A stretch of DNA of 64,000 nucleotides from Fragilaria crotonensis (Eukaryota; Bacillariophyta; Fragilariophyceae; Fragilariales; Fragilariaceae): the NCBI GenBank assembly GCA_022925895.1, contig JAKSYS010000090.1, forward strand, positions 1 to 64,000, read 5' to 3'. A model generated the notes under the pieces. It was not told where the DNA came from. It did not search any database and saw only the letters and a program-made list of their open reading frames with translations. Of the stretch, positions 44,296-56,159 are shown one piece after another. How positions within the stretch are numbered: position 1 is the first letter of the stretch; the number at the start of each line of letters is the position of its first letter. The position numbers and the translations under genes are program-made.

Positions 44296-44913
44296 ATGAC
44301 AAAAACTGCAAAGCGCCTCCTCGCGGTCAGCGTCCTCTCCTTCGTTGGAACGACACGTGCATTTAGTTCAATCGACGTTATTGAACCGACCCTTTCCCGA
44401 CGCGATGCATTTCGAGTCACCACTGCGACTGGGTTGGTTTCAGCTATGCTCAGCGTCGTGACTTTGCCGGCATTGGCCGAAACAGATCTCTCTCAGTTCA
44501 AGGATGGTCCTCGTGGACTCAAGTATTTTGTGACTAGTGAAGGCACGGGAACAACCAAGCCGCAACGTGCGCAAAAGGTCAAGACGAGCTATTCATTATT
44601 TCTGGGAGGCTTTCCAGAAGATGGAGGAAAGCCTGTCGATAGCAGTAAGGGTATTTTTGGAGACAAGCCATTCGAATTTCATGTGGGTGTTTCGGAAGTG
44701 ATCAAAGGGTGGGATTTGGCCTTGATGGACATGGTAGAGGGTGAGGCTCGTCGTCTGGTTATTCCTTCGTCCCTCGGATACGGAGACAAAGGGGCGGGCG
44801 GACGAATCCCAGGAGGGGCTACTCTATATTTTGAAGTGCAACTGACTGAGAATGGCATCATGCCAGAGTTGAATGATGGACAAAGAAAATGGTTGGAAGA
44901 GCATCCATTGTAG
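44296..44913 (+). CDS. Thylakoid-lumenal FKBP-type peptidyl-prolyl isomerase
   Basis: 205-aa intact protein. The N-terminus is a tripartite targeting signal: a hydrophobic signal peptide (LLAVSVLSFVGTTRA|FSS, with the A-F plastid motif), then a twin-arginine lumen signal (SRRDAFRV ... LPALAET). The mature part is a single FKBP domain: KVKTSYSLFLGG, FEFHVGVSEVIKGWDLALMDM, ARRLVIPSSLGYGDKG and GATLYFEVQLTE. It therefore should act as a prolyl isomerase or chaperone in the thylakoid lumen. Several residues of the canonical drug-binding pocket are present (the GWD and the GYG loop). It is convergent with the DHX35 gene, only 106 bp apart. It differs enough from the FKBP at 13 kb to be an old paralogue. 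Confidence 0.9.
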   Translation: MTKTAKRLLAVSVLSFVGTTRAFSSIDVIEPTLSRRDAFRVTTATGLVSAMLSVVTLPALAETDLSQFKDGPRGLKYFVTSEGTGTTKPQRAQKVKTSYSLFLGGFPEDGGKPVDSSKGIFGDKPFEFHVGVSEVIKGWDLALMDMVEGEARRLVIPSSLGYGDKGAGGRIPGGATLYFEVQLTENGIMPELNDGQRKWLEEHPL

Positions 44914-45019
44914 TCCGTATGAGAAGCTAGCTACACGACGAAAATGTCGAAGCTTTCTGAATCGTCCCATGCGTGTGCCACTTCATCAACCGTTTGCCGG
45001 GATACTCACTTTCCCGGGT

Positions 45020-47092
45020 CTATTCCCAATAATGAGGAGCCAATTCTCGCAGCCACCTTGCTTGAATTGTGCTGCAATGGCGTACTTCTATTCCTCCTCG
45101 AGATCCGTCGTAGGTTTCCCCAAAAACAATGTATTCGCTTGCGTCTCCGTGTGCATGCAACACACTCGTCTGACTCGGAATTACCAAATGTTTTCCCCGA
45201 AGTGTATAGTACCTTCCATCGTTGGCCAGTTTTGCTGTATTGAAGAAGAAACCAGCTGTGACGCATCTGCGAATAGCCTTGGAACGCTCCTCCTGGTCTA
45301 TTGTTCCAAGGCTCGCCACCTTCCCATAGTTCCGAAGGAATCTCGCGAGCTGATCTCGAACTTCTCCAGCTCGCTTCAATGCAACGTAATTGACGAACTT
45401 TTCCCGACACTCCTCTTGGCTCATGTTGCGGTCGTCCAGCTCTGCCAATACGTTAGCATAAGTCACGTGATCACCACTCCGGTCGGCCGTTTCTATCATG
45501 GCTGCATCGTAGTCCAATCGCTGTCGTTGCGATCGAGGCTGCACAAAGAGCGCCCTGACCTGGAGAGCGCTCGCTACCCCCAAGACTTCCCACGAACAAT
45601 TGGTGTCCAAAGCCTCCAGCAACATACGAGACACACGTGGCTCCGTTGGAAAAGATGACATCTTTGTTCCCAAATCCGTCAGGTTTGTTTTGTCGTCCAA
45701 ACCTCCTAGAGCGTATAGACTCTCTAGGCCGTGCGACAGAGCTTCAACACTTGGCAGATTCATCAAATCGAACGCGAGAATGTTGTGAATGCCCAAAGCT
45801 TTAAGTGTCAGAATGAAGGAAGTTAGATTCGTCCGCATAATTTCTGGCGAAGTCGCTGCCTCCATCTTTTCCATCATGAACTTTTCCGTATAAAGTCGAT
45901 AGCACTTTCCCGGTCTTACTCTTCCAGACCTACCTGCTCTCTGCTGAGCACTGGCGCGGCTAATTGGAGACACAATAAGACGCTCAAAGCCAGTTTTGGG
46001 GTCGAAATATGGGATTTTTGCGTAACCACAATCGATCACGTGTGTAATGTCCGGAACTGTTACCGATGTCTCGGCGATATTCGTCGCAAAGATTATTCGT
46101 CGCGCGTTTCCATCAGTCTTGGGTTGAAATATCCGCGCCTGCATTTGCTGCGGCAGCGATCCGTAGAGCGGCAATAACACTAGCTGCTTCTTACTCGAAG
46201 AGGTATTTTGTTGCAACGTGTCTTCTGCCAGTTTGATCGCTTTGTCAATATCTTCCCCTGACGACAGAAAGGCAAGAATGTCCCCGCCTCCCTCTGAGTA
46301 ATGTATTTGCAATGCAGTTTCAACTGTGCATCGGATATAATCTGATACTGCTTCGGTTAGGTACAATAAATCGACAGGGTGTAGCCTTCCATCAACAGAG
46401 ATAATTGTGCCTCGGTCAGGATCGTCCCATCTTCGTTTCTTCCCGGAGCGATTATTTGGTACAAAGAAATCTAGAAAAGCTTGAGCATCGATGGTAGCAC
46501 TGCAAATAATAACTCGGAGGTCTTTCCGCTTTCGCCGAATCTTCTTGACAATCCCCAACAACGCATCCGAATTGAGACTCCTTTCGTGCGCTTCGTCAAT
46601 CATGACGACCGAGTAATTAGACAGCAAGGGATCTGAAAACGTCGCTTCTCGAAGAAGCATCCCATCTGTCACGTATTTGACCCTGGTAAGTGGTGATGTA
46701 CAGTCATCGAAACGAACGCTGTACCCGACTTCGTCCCCCAGGCGCTTGCCAGCCTCTTGGGCTACGCGTTGAGCCAGGGATTGAGCCGCGATCCGCCGAG
46801 GCTGCGTGCATACAACCTGAAAACCATTATCAGCCCATCCGTTTTCCCACAAAAATGCAGGAGTTTGTGTTGACTTTCCTGATCCAGTCTCTCCCACAAT
46901 CACAACAACATGATATTCTTCCAAAGCGTAGAGAATCTGTTTTTTGTGCTTGTAGATTGGAAGGAGCATACGTTGTTGAGCCAGCGGTGCGACGGAAAAA
47001 TTGAATGGAGTTAGAATCGACTCTCCATTCCCATCTTCAACTAACACCTGGCGATGTGAGACTGGCTGAGGCTTCCAGAAACCAGCAGACAT
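45020..47092 (-). CDS. DHX35: DEAH-box RNA helicase, DHX35 type
   Basis: 690-aa ATP-dependent RNA helicase of the DEAH family, intact and without visible introns. Motifs in order: I GETGSGKST, Ia TQPRRIAA, Ib VTDGMLLRE, II DEAH, III SAT, IV-V region (IIFATNIAETSVT), VI QRAGRSGR. These are followed by the winged-helix, ratchet (HA2) and OB-fold regions (CVTAGFFFNTAKL). The short N-terminus (GFWKPQ) and the ending ELAPHYWE match human DHX35 closely in layout and length (about 700 aa), rather than the longer DHX8, DHX15 or DHX38 splicing helicases. DHX35 is found with late spliceosomal complexes. It starts at the first in-frame Met, MSAGFWKP. Confidence 0.92.
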   Translation of the reverse strand: MSAGFWKPQPVSHRQVLVEDGNGESILTPFNFSVAPLAQQRMLLPIYKHKKQILYALEEYHVVVIVGETGSGKSTQTPAFLWENGWADNGFQVVCTQPRRIAAQSLAQRVAQEAGKRLGDEVGYSVRFDDCTSPLTRVKYVTDGMLLREATFSDPLLSNYSVVMIDEAHERSLNSDALLGIVKKIRRKRKDLRVIICSATIDAQAFLDFFVPNNRSGKKRRWDDPDRGTIISVDGRLHPVDLLYLTEAVSDYIRCTVETALQIHYSEGGGDILAFLSSGEDIDKAIKLAEDTLQQNTSSSKKQLVLLPLYGSLPQQMQARIFQPKTDGNARRIIFATNIAETSVTVPDITHVIDCGYAKIPYFDPKTGFERLIVSPISRASAQQRAGRSGRVRPGKCYRLYTEKFMMEKMEAATSPEIMRTNLTSFILTLKALGIHNILAFDLMNLPSVEALSHGLESLYALGGLDDKTNLTDLGTKMSSFPTEPRVSRMLLEALDTNCSWEVLGVASALQVRALFVQPRSQRQRLDYDAAMIETADRSGDHVTYANVLAELDDRNMSQEECREKFVNYVALKRAGEVRDQLARFLRNYGKVASLGTIDQEERSKAIRRCVTAGFFFNTAKLANDGRYYTLRGKHLVIPSQTSVLHAHGDASEYIVFGETYDGSRGGIEVRHCSTIQARWLRELAPHYWE

Positions 47093-47662
47093 GGTTCGAT
47101 TGATCGATTTATGATGGTGTGAAGTGTGAAGTGTGAAGGGACATCACCGGGTTTCATAGCTCATTTGTAGAAACCGTAGTAGGCTACTGTCTACTGTACA
47201 GAAATGTCAATCTTAAAAGCTACGATACTCCGAGAGCTGTGAGCTGTGACATGCGAGTACGGATATGTACTCCAAGAACAACTCCAAAACAACCTCCTTA
47301 ATTATCGGCGATTGTAACGCAAGCTGACGGGTCGATTGTTGCCATTAGAAAAGGGGAGCGCAGCTAGTCGCCATCGGCGCAGGTTGACGGTGCCCCGACT
47401 GGGGCGACTTGGAAGCGCGGCTGTGAACTGCCTTTTGCACGGGAGGACCGGACTCAGATCCTGTCCCAACTCATGCCACTTAGATTGAACTACCGTAGGC
47501 CTCTCCGAGCCCGATGGTGGTAGGCTACATTATTGACTTTATGCACCACCCTGAGCTCCAATCTTCTCTTTAATTCTTTTGAGCTCGAAGAGGAACAGGA
47601 GGGGAAATCCCCGCAACCGCAAGCTTCTTGTTCAGTGCGCCTCAACCTCTGGTCGATCAGAG
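47093..47662. other. Intergenic between DHX35 and the large membrane-protein gene
   Basis: The 5' flank of DHX35 meets the 3' end of the membrane-protein gene. Nothing recognised. Confidence 0.4.
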
Positions 47663-50600
47663 TCAAAATCTGCCGGAGGCACTTCGTCGGTCCAAACGAT
47701 CCCTTGCTATCCCTTGTCCTGCGCTGCGACTCCTTTCAAGCGCCATTGACGGCGCAATCGGGTTCGTTTCATTCTTCATTAGGCTTCTACGATTGATTGG
47801 GGGTACCATTGTGGATTGCATTCTCCCATTGTTATACAAGCTTCCCGTGCTCCTGTCAAAGTTTGTTCTTGGTAATAATTCACCACCTCCATCACTCTCA
47901 ACTTTCGCCATACTATCGCTCGTCTCGAATGCTGCTCTCGGCGGCATTGGGCTTCGTGAACCAATACCAATACTTGTCGTACTTTGGTTTGGTCCAGTAT
48001 CACCCATCACTGGCGCAATTGGGAAATGCATCCTACCTGCGCTGCCGAGATTGCTCATGCTCCTATTGAAGGCTGACCTAGGTGCCCCTGGGCTTCGTCC
48101 ATCACTGCCAAAGCTTGTCATGCTCATCTCTCGCAAGACAGGATCGGTGATCGGAACCGTAGGGAAAGATGCCATCGTTGATCCGGGCTCGACAGCGCCC
48201 ACACTCCTGTTGACTGAAGTACTCCGCGGCATTGAACGTCGTCCTCCATTGCCAATACTCGCCATACTCTTCTCATGATGACCCATGGAGGGAGCGCTGT
48301 TGACACTGCCCATGCTTCTATTAAATGCTGTCATCGATGCCCCGTAACTCATACTCTTCTCCAGCACATTATTGAAATCCAGGCTGTCGTCGTTGCGGCC
48401 GCCAATTCCCATACTGCGTTGGCTTCGTGTCCCTGTGAGCGACATCTCTGGCTGTGGCCTGCGGCTTTCGGCTGACTGGTCATACTCTCCCCGCGACTTC
48501 GGGAAATTCCCCCGAGGGTGCGGGGACAAATCAGAGTCATTTGAAACACCATTGGCTGGTAGGCTTCGAATCGAGGCGTACCTTTGAATGCCATCTTCTG
48601 ACGTTGGGAATGGGCCTTGTGTCCAGTCCGTTCTCAACTCGGCACTATTCTCAAAGGTACTAGCCGTACAATCGCCATACCTTCCCGAAAGATGGTGCTT
48701 GTGCACAAGGTGTTCCTTCATGTATGGGTCATCATCTATAAACGTGCACTCAGCTTCCAGCGCATTTTCGTCAAGCAATTCACTTGGGCTCGTGTGGTTT
48801 AGCTTGCCGAATTTCAAATAGGAACGAATCCCGCCCACGCTGACAACATGTGCAGACTTTTTACCTTCTTTGCGCCGTCGACGATAGTACCACAATGTGA
48901 CGAGGAAGGCAACTACAAGGAAGCCAAGAACCCCTCCAAGTATTGCCGTGCTTGAGTTTCCACTAGTTGTCTCGCGTACAGGTGCAATAGAATTTTGAGT
49001 GACTACCTTGGATTCGACACCGGTGACTGTCTTCAAGGCTCCAGCATTCTTCACTATGTCTTCAGGAATATCTCTACGACCCGAAACAAGGTCGTCTCTG
49101 AACTCTTTCCCACCTTCAGCGCCAAGTGCGTCGTCGACTTCACCTCCAAAGTCTATTTCTGGAGGAGGTCTATACGCGCCATCGACGATTGTTGTGACGT
49201 CTATCGAATTTGAAGATCCTGTACCGTCGTCGTCGCTTCGCTGGAGAAACCTTGCATGTGCTGAATGACGCGCTTGCACGTCAAGAATGTCGACTCCAAT
49301 GTCTGCAAGTTTGGCCTTCAAATACGCGCGAGCAATGGCCTGAAAGTACTTGAGTTCAGAATCGGAAAGACCAGTTGTGAAATTTCCTTGCAGGCTAACG
49401 ATGATCTCAGATTGAACGGGGATGTCACCGTCGTAGGCAGCCTGAATTCCAGCGAGATTCAAATTGCGCTCAATTGTATCCCGATATTTAAGCATTGTGT
49501 CCAAAAGCTTACCGGGGTCCAATGTAGTATTGTGAGAGAATAGAACCTTTGTTTCAAGAGGCATACATATTCCATCTGCACTCAAAGCATTACAGGTAGC
49601 TTCGGCGGACATGTTAGCAATATCAAGGCATCACGAACGCTTAACCCAAGTCCACTTACTCGATTGAGAAGGTAGTGTCGTACTATTCGTGAGCGCTAGT
49701 CCTTCTCAGAGGTGAACGCACGAAGCGTTGAATCCATTGTCATGATGTCTCTTACAGTTCCAAGAACATTCTCGTTAACAGCATCCCCAATCTCACTCTC
49801 GGTCGCCGACCCAAGACGTTGTATGTTGAAGATGAAACCAACAGACGTGAAAAGATTGTCGTTACAATCGTCGTTATGGAGGTAATGCAGCGCTCCATTG
49901 AAACTTCTGGGGGAATGAGCTGAGCCTCCAAAGTCAGGGCAGCAAGCCCAGCCCCGGAGTTGATTGTGATATAATCATCTGCAATCTGGGCTTTTCCCAC
50001 TTGGACACTTGACCGCGAGTATTTCAGGTAGGCAGTCGACGTTGTGACATAGTAAGCGCGGGTTTCATTGGCTGCCATGGTGACATCTTCAAAGTCTGCA
50101 TCTGGAATGGAGGTCAGCTTCCCTTCGCCGGCACCAACAACGTTCACAGCGGCCACAGCTCGCCAACTGGAAGGATCTTCTTCAAATCCTCTATAGTCGC
50201 CAATCTTCGTGTAGACTTCGACATAGACTTCATCAGTTGTAGCCACGTGAATATCGATCGACGTGATGTTGACATGCGCGGATGACGTGACAGTAAACAT
50301 AGTGCCATACGACTCCGTTCCTCCGTCTAAAGCTGTTTCCAAAGTGGCAAGATCAGTACAGTTTCCGAAGTCAGGAAGTACTCCTATCGAAGGCGAGCTT
50401 GTCGGTTCTTGCGATGGTGGAATGCTGGGTGGGAGTGAAGGCATTTGAGACGGCGCCTCTGAGGGGCATTCACGCGACGCATTGTAAAGCAAAGCACCAC
50501 TCCACAACCGAGGCCCGAAGTAGACTGATGTTGCAGGATATGTTCCAACACTCACTCCCACTAAAATGTCCATGTCGTCATTATCATAGTAGGTATCCCA

Positions 50601-51718
50601 ACAATCAAATCTGGCGCAACACGTTCGATATCTTGGTAGCGCAGATCTGGTGTCGTCAAGGTGACATAAAATGCATGCCGAGAAGCGGGCGGAATTGTAA
50701 ATGGAATGAAGTCTCGTATCGGAGTGCCTCGACCAGAACCCCTTCCGATCACACTACCTCGTTGCACCAACGTCCAATTGAGGGATAGCATGTTTTGCAC
50801 ATTCGTTGCATTGCCGACCGACAGAGCACGTTCATCGGCATTCGCTGTACTATTCGATTTGTGAGGGAGGCGCATACCATCTTTGTAGGTCCCCACGCGG
50901 GTATATATTTCATATGTTACCGACGATTTGACATCGGTATAGATGTCGACACCGTGTATCAGAATCGACGAATTGTGAGTTACCACATCAAACATGTTTC
51001 CAAATGATCCTAGGTCGTCGTCATACGACGTTGCAAGGTGTGTTTCGCAGGACGCAGAGGCATCCCGCGGGATTGCTTGGTCATCGTCCGCAACCTGATA
51101 CTTAACCACACCATTCCAAACTCGAGGAGTCTCAAAGGCTTGAGATTCACCTCCGAAGAATCCCCCCACCCCGGTTCCTTCGTGTATGCTGAGAAACGTC
51201 GACGACGAGTAGATTTGTCCGACTGCGTTACCATCAGAGTACCTCAAGCTTGGGGTAGCCATGAGAGTGTAAAATGCGTAGGATTCCCCACTCCGAAGCG
51301 TAGGATTCTTTCGAAACAACGACGATGGAATCACTGTTCGCTCCCCAAATCCTGCACATTTGACAGTGGCGTTTACGAGCAGCGACCAACCCTTGGTTAC
51401 GTTTTCGAATCCAACATGAGTTCCGGGTCTGCCTAAAACCATCACAGGACAATCGTCTTGAACGATACTTGTATGAATGTCAAGCGAGACAATCTTGACC
51501 ACGCGATCTATCACTCGGGTCGATACATCAAACATCGCGCCGTTGCTGGTGTAAGTTCCGTTAAAAGTGGTACCAAGCGAGAGCAATTTATTGCTCGCTG
51601 CTGTCGCATTGTCGGGCGTCATGTCTGGATCTGATGCATTTCCAGGGGTTCCCCAGTTGTCCGGTGAACCCTGTCCTGTTGTCTGGTCAACTGTGCTGTT
51701 GGCACGTCGGCGCTTCAT
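47663..51718 (-). CDS. Large single-pass membrane protein with MF-V/FYVTL ectodomain repeats (frameshifted)
   Basis: Paralogue of the gene at 10.4-12.9 kb. Three minus-strand frames form one gene. 51718-50561 carries two copies of the domain of about 150 residues (GAMFDVS...HAFYVTL-like, LRYSDGNAVGQIY, PRVWNGVVKY). 50573-49752 carries a Pro/Ser linker (PSQMPSLPPSIPPSQEPTS) and a third copy (YGTMFTVTSS, YTKIGDYRGFEEDP, RAYYVTTSTAYLKYS). 49612-47663 carries a juxtamembrane region, one helix (AILGGVLGFLVVAFLVTLWYY), RRRRKEGKK, and a long cytosolic tail with repeated NRSMGS/RSMSNLGS motifs. Frame changes coincide with a G run (minus strand, 50599-50597) and a T run (49853-49850). A short intron with a GTAAGT donor near 49658 may lie between the last two frames, but I could not resolve it. 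No signal peptide is visible at the Met used, so the true start may be upstream. Confidence 0.65.
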
Positions 51719-51912
51719 CTGGAAACTCTCTGGCGACGAACGATTTTTTTGTCTTCAAGAAACGCCGATGTAGCAATCGCAATTTTGCAGATCTGACAGA
51801 ACGCTTGTCAGAGCTGTTGGATTGCTGATAGCTAGTTTCTTTGGCGTAAGATCGATGAATATTGCAGGGTCTCAAGAGTCAACAGGAGCGGGATCCTTTC
51901 CTCGATGGAATG

Positions 51913-51987
51913 GGGAATGCTTAATGCACTAACGATTAAGGCGCTAACTAAAGCCCTAACCCAATCAGAATCCGCTGAGACGTCATC
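51913..51987 (+). repeat. MULE left terminal inverted repeat
   Basis: Begins GGGAATGCTTAATGCACTAA and ends at GACGTCATC. It matches the reverse complement of 60716-60789 at roughly 88% with one gap. It carries two imperfect inner inverted motifs (GCTTAATGC, TTAAGGCGCTAA). Confidence 0.88.
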
Positions 51988-52257
51988 GAGGGGCGGGGTC
52001 AAAATAGTCATCGAAGGTGATCCAGATCTTACACATGCATTGAAATATGTATTCGAATCGCACGCCGGCATCGCCACACGCACGTGTTCAATGTCCGCGC
52101 CCAACTTTTGAAATGGAATTGGAATAAAAAGTATTACCAGGTACTTGTACCTGTACTGCAGTATCAAGAATACGTAGCTTACGATTTGTTACATTTTACA
52201 ACCCTCACTGCCTATCCTAACCGTATCAACACGTCTCACTAACATCCAGCCACAACC

Positions 52258-55200
52258 ATGGATAACATTACCGCCCCAGACGAGGTGGACAATAACCTCT
52301 TCTACTCTCCTGCAGAGAAGGAGAATTTGCTTGTTATCAAAAAGGAATTTGACGGAGAGTTCCCAATCGGCACTGCGTTTGCAACTCGAAGGCATGCCAT
52401 CGATGCAATGCGTCGTAAGGCAGCCACGTTCGGATTCTTTATCGTCGACCGCGGTATGGCTGCTTGTTGCTCTGAGACAACTTCAAGAGATTCAACTAAC
52501 ACAAGAAGACAGCATGCTCGCGAATTGCTTGCTCAGGAAATGGAAAAATAGATATGCCTCGAAAATGCGCGCGATCAAAGTGTGGGTGTGAGTTCAAGGT
52601 TAACTTTTACTGCAGCAATGAAGGGCAGTCAAGAAGTTACAATCACTAAAGTGCAATTCATGCATGGAAAGGGGTGTAAGCCTTCAGGAGAGCAATTCAA
52701 GGCTGCATGGACCACTGGTGGACATGCATCAAGGCATCTAGCCCGTACACAGAATTTGAAGCTTCACACCATTGTCCAGCTTTTGGCCAGTGAACAGAGA
52801 CCAAGTGCCCGCATGATGAGAAGCTTGCTTTGCGATATGTTGCCAAAAGATTTCAATGTTTCCAGCCAATTCATCCACAATGTGAAGACCAAGGTAAAGT
52901 TGAAGCTCATGAACGGAGACTTTTATCTTCTCCTTTCAGAGGGAACAGTCTCAGAGGGAGATGCTGAGTTCATTTTAAGTCCTAGTGACAATCTACCTCC
53001 CGAGTATCAGTCTATTGCACAGGAAATTGCCAATGATGTCTTAAAGGAAGCTCTTTCTGATCCTGGAAGTATGTGTTTGGTGGTTCAATTCCTCTGTCGA
53101 CTGCACCAAGAGGATCCATCTTTTGTTTTTGACATTCAACGCAATTAAGAATGATGCAATGGTGGGAATTTGCTGGCAGACAGGTACAATGAGGTTTGAC
53201 TGGGACACCTGTGCCACGTCAATTGCATTAGATGGTATGAAACGGCAGCTCAACCGTGTTTGTTACCCATACATTTCTGTAACTGCTGTTGATGGATACG
53301 GCCAAATGGTTGTATGTGCCGAAGCAATTGTGATATCTGAGCGTATTGAGGCATATGCATGGCTGCTTCGGTGCTGCAGTGCATTTTCATGCAAGAGAAA
53401 GCTTGGTGACATTTGCGCTGTCTTTGGTGATGGACTAGTAACTTGCGATACACTGCTCACATCCCTTGGCATTCAAGACTCATGCACTCTCCTTGACGAT
53501 ACCCACCATCTATTGTCTCCAGAGTGTGGTACATGGTATAAACACTTTGGAGTCAGCAGGTGGAACCATTACGGTGGATTGCTGAGAGCCTTGGTGTTTG
53601 AGTCGTACTCATTGGAAGCGTATGAGACGATAAGATTAAAGATTTTGACACTCATGGAATGTCGTGCGGAGCCTCAAAGTCTCCAAAATTACTTTCACCA
53701 GGTCATTCATGCTGCAAGGAAACGATTTGCTCGCTACTCCGTCCTTGCTACACCGTGTAATGAAGGACGTCTTGGGTCATCGATTGCAGAGGCAAATCAC
53801 TCCTCTTACGTCGCTCGAATTGGGGGTGATAGCTGGGATGATCCTGCAACTCAGGTAAAGGACTGCATTCTTCGCATGCAAGAGCTCAGCAATAAGAGGG
53901 CCAGTTTCCGTGACCAGCACAGACGTCAGTCTGCGGCAAGGAGTCACACCACATCCAACAAAACCCTTGCTTGTATGCTTGTTAAGCTGTCGAAGCGCGG
54001 ATTCAAGATCTGCAAAGAAGAATACACAAAGTCTTCAGAGTACTACTGCTGCGAAGTGCTGATTGATGGCCAAGAACATAAAGAAGTGAGACGGACCGGA
54101 GAATCATCCCATAGTGCTCGCCTTACAAATGGCAAGAACTGCTCATGTGATGTGTTTATTGCATACCAGGTTCAATGCCGACACCTCTTTGCATTTCATA
54201 ACAGAGAATTCAGGATTGAGCTTGTCGATTACAAGTTCCATGCCCAGCCACTCTCAGCATCCCCCCAAACCCAGATTACACCGATATTCTTTCGTCATGG
54301 TGTGTCACCAGGGACTCATATGTTGGCAGTCTTGGGGATAAGTTATTTGGTCAGCACCAGTCTATAGTGCCGCTGTCAATTGCACCAAGCATTCTTCCTA
54401 CTAGCCTACACCAGGCAGGTGAGGTCGGTTGTGACGATGATGAACCTTCTCAAGATTTCGACGATCTTGGTGAAGGCGACGATGTTGTGATGTGCATCAA
54501 CACACAGCCTGACCAGGAGGAGAGTTTCCAACAGGAACGCCATACTGTCAATAACACAGACTCGGTGTGCATCAACAACCGGAAGGTGACTTATCGTGAC
54601 TTTACAGATGTTGCGAACAGTGTTGCAAACCTAGCACTAAGTCTTCCAACTGAAGATGCCAGAATGGAATGCCTTGGTATCTTAGTTTGCTTGAGAGATG
54701 CATTGAGTATGTCTGCCAGTGGTCACCAGACATCTTTCCCATTGAGTGGATTCATGTCATCTGCGGAAGAATTCTTGAGCGCTTTGGGCCAAATGCCGAC
54801 TCAAGGAAAGAAGGAATTTTTGCTGATCACTGCAACAACAGCTTTGAGATGCAGCGACACAATAAAGGCAAAGTGCGACACAAGCGACTTACATCACAGA
54901 ATAAGAGAAATGCTTGCAGAGCAAAAAACAGGCCACCAGCACTGAACGAGAGGATTTCTCAAAACCTCCATTTAATTGATGCACGTAACAGGCAAGCACA
55001 ATGTTCATATTGTGGTTCCTGCGAGCATACCATAAAGCGGTGTTCTGTGATGGACAAGGCAGCTTGGGTTGGGAAGAAGAATAGTGATTCTTGGAATCTA
55101 TGGTATCGTACTTTGGGGAATCCAAGTCACCATGAAGTAGTTATGACTAGTGCTGGGGTCACCTTGAACCTGAGTCGAGAGCTCCTGCAAGACATTCCGC

Positions 55201-55526
55201 TTCCCTCCCATACTATTCGCCATCTGTCTATCAAGGCAGTCTTCTATTCCTCTGAGACTGCTCAGTACTTATCACGACCCCCCGGCATATACAGATCGAT
55301 AAATCAGGAGAACATACAGATTCCATCTCCAGATAACAATATTGTGGAACTCCAGCTCATCGAGCGTGGTGGGAACTTTGTTGCAAAGCAATATGATACA
55401 GCTTCCAGGATAGAGAGGGAAGCTAACACCACATTTTATACGCGAGCAAAGACAGTTCAGAAATGGATGGAAAAGGCATCCTGTGATTCCCATCTGTTTG
55501 TGTATGTCAAGAGAAATGGAACGTGA
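52258..55526 (+). CDS. MULE transposase with FAR1-type zinc finger, DDE core, SWIM and CCHC knuckle (five frameshifts)
   Basis: Domain order is complete. A FAR1/WRKY-GCM1-like zinc finger comes first (GTAFATRRHAIDAM...; KCARSKCGCEFKVNF; FMHGKGCKPS). The MULE core follows: D in SIALDGMKRQLNRV, D in AVFGDGLV, E in SSIAEANHSSY. A SWIM finger (CSCDVFIAYQVQCRHLFAFH) and a CCHC knuckle (CSYCGSCEHTIKRC) complete it. The frame changes at five places, each in a homopolymer: A run 52544-52548, G run 52623-52625, T run 53126-53130, G run 54334-54337, A run 54923-54928. One-base adjustments give a single frame of about 1,089 aa. It is probably a functional autonomous transposase with miscounted runs. The alternative is several compensating indels, which is less likely. 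The start is the first Met after the TIR. Confidence 0.82.
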
Positions 55527-56159
55527 CCAAGGTGTATCGATTGACTCGTTTTGGTTTCTGGTGCAATATGTGAGCAGTATCCGACCAACAAGAACTCCCG
55601 CAACATGTGCACATGTAGGGATTCTGTTTGCGTGTCCAACCACCACCAAATGTGTCCAAAATGTGAATTTCTGGTGATTCTGTGTACGTGTCCGAATCTG
55701 TCCGAAATGTGATCTTGTGGCGATTCTGTGCGCATGTCTGACCATCGGATCCATCCGACATGCTATGCACTTGAGGCGATTCCGAGTGCTCTTCGTCCAT
55801 GTCCAATCAACAACTGGAATTGCGCTTCCAACCAGGTATACTTCCTCGCATATTCTCCCCATCACGGTCCTATTCGTTCCGTTGCGGCCAATGACTTCGT
55901 CCAATGAGATCCCTCCAGCAGTTTTCATAGTTGTCATTCACGGTGCAGATTCATTATGTTTATGAATTACGGATTAGTGATTATTTTTGTTCCCAAGGAG
56001 TACTTTATTAATACATGACTTGGGCGAGTACCACGCTACATTTTAATGGAAACCATCATAAATGTTTCCTATAGAAAGAATTGTGTCGGTTGTTAGCAAA
56101 AACTATCAATAGCAGCTATGATAAAGTGACAACAAACAACAGCATGACAAACCAAAAAC
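55527..56159. other. Spacer between convergent MULE genes
   Basis: It contains imperfect copies of a phrase (GTGTCCGAAATGTG..., GGCGATTCTGTG) spaced about 60 bp apart at 55,600-55,800. No gene was recognised. Confidence 0.45.
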
